Assembly: GCA_038210985.1 (NCBI GenBank)
Contig: JBBQWB010000004.1
Coordinates: forward strand, 1-64,000
DNA: 64,000 nt
From: JAQUGA01 sp038210985
GTDB lineage: Bacteria; Bacteroidota; Bacteroidia; Bacteroidales; WCHB1-69
Direction of reading: 5' to 3'
Below are positions 62,604 through 64,000 of the stretch, piece after piece (within the stretch, counting starts at the first letter, position 1; each line of letters starts with the position of its first letter). Under the pieces are notes generated by a model, which saw nothing but the letters and a program-made list of their open reading frames with translations, made no database searches and was not told where the DNA came from. The translations under genes and the position numbers were made by a program.

Positions 62604-64000
62604 TCACCTTTTCACCCTCTGTAAAACCTTAACTTTTTCACTTTTAAAATAATATACCCAATTACTATCGTTTTCTAAATTATTGGTTAGTATCAAAAAA
62701 TCCTCTTTTTCCATAGGGTAGGTCTCTTCCTCGGAAGAATAAACAATAAATTCGGCATCTTTTATCATTGGAAACTGATAAATTTTATTTCGTAAAGAAA
62801 GATGCGGTAAAAATGGCGATTGTGTCGAAACTATCGCATCTGAAGGTATAGATTCCAAAACTTCGTGAATTTGTTTTACATCATACGATCTTTGATAATG
62901 TGAGCTTTGATAAATCCTTATCCTGGATTTAAAATTGTGCATAACCGTATTATCCATCAAGCGAATACTACAAGCAAATGTGGTAAGTAGCACAATAGCA
63001 ATTGTTGGTTTTATCCATTTTTTGTGTTTAAATTCGCTTATTACCGAAAAAACTCCTATTGCTAAAATGGGCAAAAACTCAATGCTATATTGACCGTAAA
63101 CGCCCCACATAATATAATTATCGTGAAATAATTTTTGAAAATAAACCGGAATAAGCATTATCAAATATTGGGGTTTTCGAAAAAGCAAGGGTAAGCCAGA
63201 CAGTAAAACCAAAACATGTAATTCGAGTTTTACATAATCCCCATTGTTATGATTTGTATGGTTTATAAACAGCATTTTAAATGCGTCAATTGGATGTTTA
63301 AACAAGTTTAAAAACGCATCCAACATTCCATTTCCAAGGTGCGAATAATTGAAATGAGGATACGAGCCACTATTTGACAAAGCAGGCATTACAACCGAAG
63401 TGATAACTACAAAGTAAGCCAAACAGAAAGCCAAACAAATAGATAAAAATTTAATTAAGCGAATGTCTTTTCGGTATTCAACAATAAGTCCGATGCAAAT
63501 AAAAGCCATCCAAAGCGAAATGTTTTCTTTTGAAATTACAAGAAAAAGCAACATTAAACTAGATGCCAAAAAGCTCTGTTTTTTAATAAAATAGAAAAAC
63601 CATGGCACAAGGGTTGCTGCAACAACATTGCTATGATAATCGAACGAAACAGCTGCAAAAACGCCAAAAAACAGATAGTAAAACAAAACAGCTGGAATGG
63701 CTATATTCGTTTCTGGTTTTAATAATTTAAAAAAACGATACACTCCATACGCTCCCAAAAGAATAAAAAACAGCTGAACAATCAACAAGGTGTATGAGCC
63801 AAACAAAAAAGATAAAGGCGAAAACAAGAGGAGATACAAGTCAAAATGGTCGGCTAAAAGATTTTCTGCAGTTTCTTTAAAAACCAAACTGTCGTTGAAT
63901 TGAAAATTCCGATAATCGAAAAGAGCATTTGTGTATGCTCCCAAATCTAGGGCGTAGGTTCTAAAAAGGTAGTGATTGACGATTGAAATTAGTGCATAAA
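62604..64000 (-). CDS. DUF2079 multi-pass membrane protein, N-terminus beyond window
   Basis: The frame is open to the right edge (465 codons inside); a TTG at 63944 is not the start, because family-like sequence continues upstream (YALISIVNHYLFRTYALDLGAY). About ten hydrophobic segments are visible, with SFDYHSNVVAATLVPW in a loop typical of DUF2079. These proteins resemble GT-C glycosyltransferases; no substrate can be assigned. It ends 93 bp before gmk on the same strand. Confidence 0.85.
   Translation of the reverse strand, partial: YALISIVNHYLFRTYALDLGAYTNALFDYRNFQFNDSLVFKETAENLLADHFDLYLLLFSPLSFLFGSYTLLIVQLFFILLGAYGVYRFFKLLKPETNIAIPAVLFYYLFFGVFAAVSFDYHSNVVAATLVPWFFYFIKKQSFLASSLMLLFLVISKENISLWMAFICIGLIVEYRKDIRLIKFLSICLAFCLAYFVVITSVVMPALSNSGSYPHFNYSHLGNGMLDAFLNLFKHPIDAFKMLFINHTNHNNGDYVKLELHVLVLLSGLPLLFRKPQYLIMLIPVYFQKLFHDNYIMWGVYGQYSIEFLPILAIGVFSVISEFKHKKWIKPTIAIVLLTTFACSIRLMDNTVMHNFKSRIRIYQSSHYQRSYDVKQIHEVLESIPSDAIVSTQSPFLPHLSLRNKIYQFPMIKDAEFIVYSSEEETYPMEKEDFLILTNNLENDSNWVYYFKSEKVKVLQRVKR

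Noticed and set aside
63944..63944. TTG at 63944 as the start of the DUF2079 gene
   Set aside because: In-frame upstream codons to the window edge continue the family N-terminus (RTYALDLGAY), so the gene is cut by the edge.

Overview
The window is AT-rich DNA from a member of the Bacteroidota, most likely an anaerobic or facultative environmental lineage near Bacteroidales. Evidence: many start codons are preceded by the Bacteroidota -7 box TAnnTTTG; there is a porV-porU pair of the type IX secretion system (T9SS), proteins with T9SS sorting tails, DUF6089/PorG proteins, and a uppS-bamA-ompH-ompH block typical of the phylum. A ptb-buk pair suggests fermentative energy conservation through butyryl or branched acyl phosphates. 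No rRNA, tRNA, CRISPR array, prophage or transposase gene was seen.

Layout. 1-15008 (minus) is one uninterrupted reading frame of at least 5002 codons that runs off the left edge. After a signal peptide it consists of about 50 cysteine-containing repeats of roughly 98 residues, arranged largely as alternating A/B dimers of about 593 bp. 15.4-16.8 kb: rplU-rpmA and lemA. 16.9-20.5 kb: an M28 peptidase, then a thioredoxin-like gene with panC-panD. 20.9-24.2 kb: buk, ptb and an M64 metallopeptidase. 24.2-30.7 kb (minus): an envelope-biogenesis block of two DUF6089/PorG-like genes, uppS, bamA and two ompH/skp genes. 30.9-35.0 kb (plus): a YgiQ-type radical SAM protein, an FKBP isomerase and an EnvC-like degenerate LytM factor. 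35.7-47.3 kb (minus): a tightly spaced five-gene unit of T9SS cargo, tadA, porV, porU and deoC. 48.1-56.5 kb (minus): a hypothetical protein, mutS2, a delta-60-repeat T9SS cargo, a NdpA/YejK-like protein and a CLC-CBS channel. 56.7-61.4 kb (plus): lpdA, a PorT-like barrel, ubiX and a LysM lytic transglycosylase. 61.4-64 kb (minus): nadD, gmk and the 3' part of a DUF2079 membrane protein.

How the parts connect. Much of the window concerns the cell surface: barrel assembly (BamA, Skp), the T9SS (PorU, PorV, PorG-like), proteins exported by it (43.2-47.3 kb and 51.7-53.6 kb), cell-wall remodelling (EnvC-like, MltD-like), and the giant repeat protein as a candidate adhesin or surface filament. 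Whether the giant protein uses the T9SS cannot be decided here because its C-terminus lies outside the window.

The non-coding islands (20.5-20.9, 35.0-35.7, 47.3-48.1, 51.4-51.7 and 58.8-59.0 kb) are packed with dispersed repeats. They include a MITE-like element of about 0.22-0.28 kb in two inverted copies (one with 11-bp terminal inverted repeats and a nested 50-bp insertion), a hairpin repeat with 23-bp arms and a partial second copy, and many micro-palindromes with short loops and differing stems.
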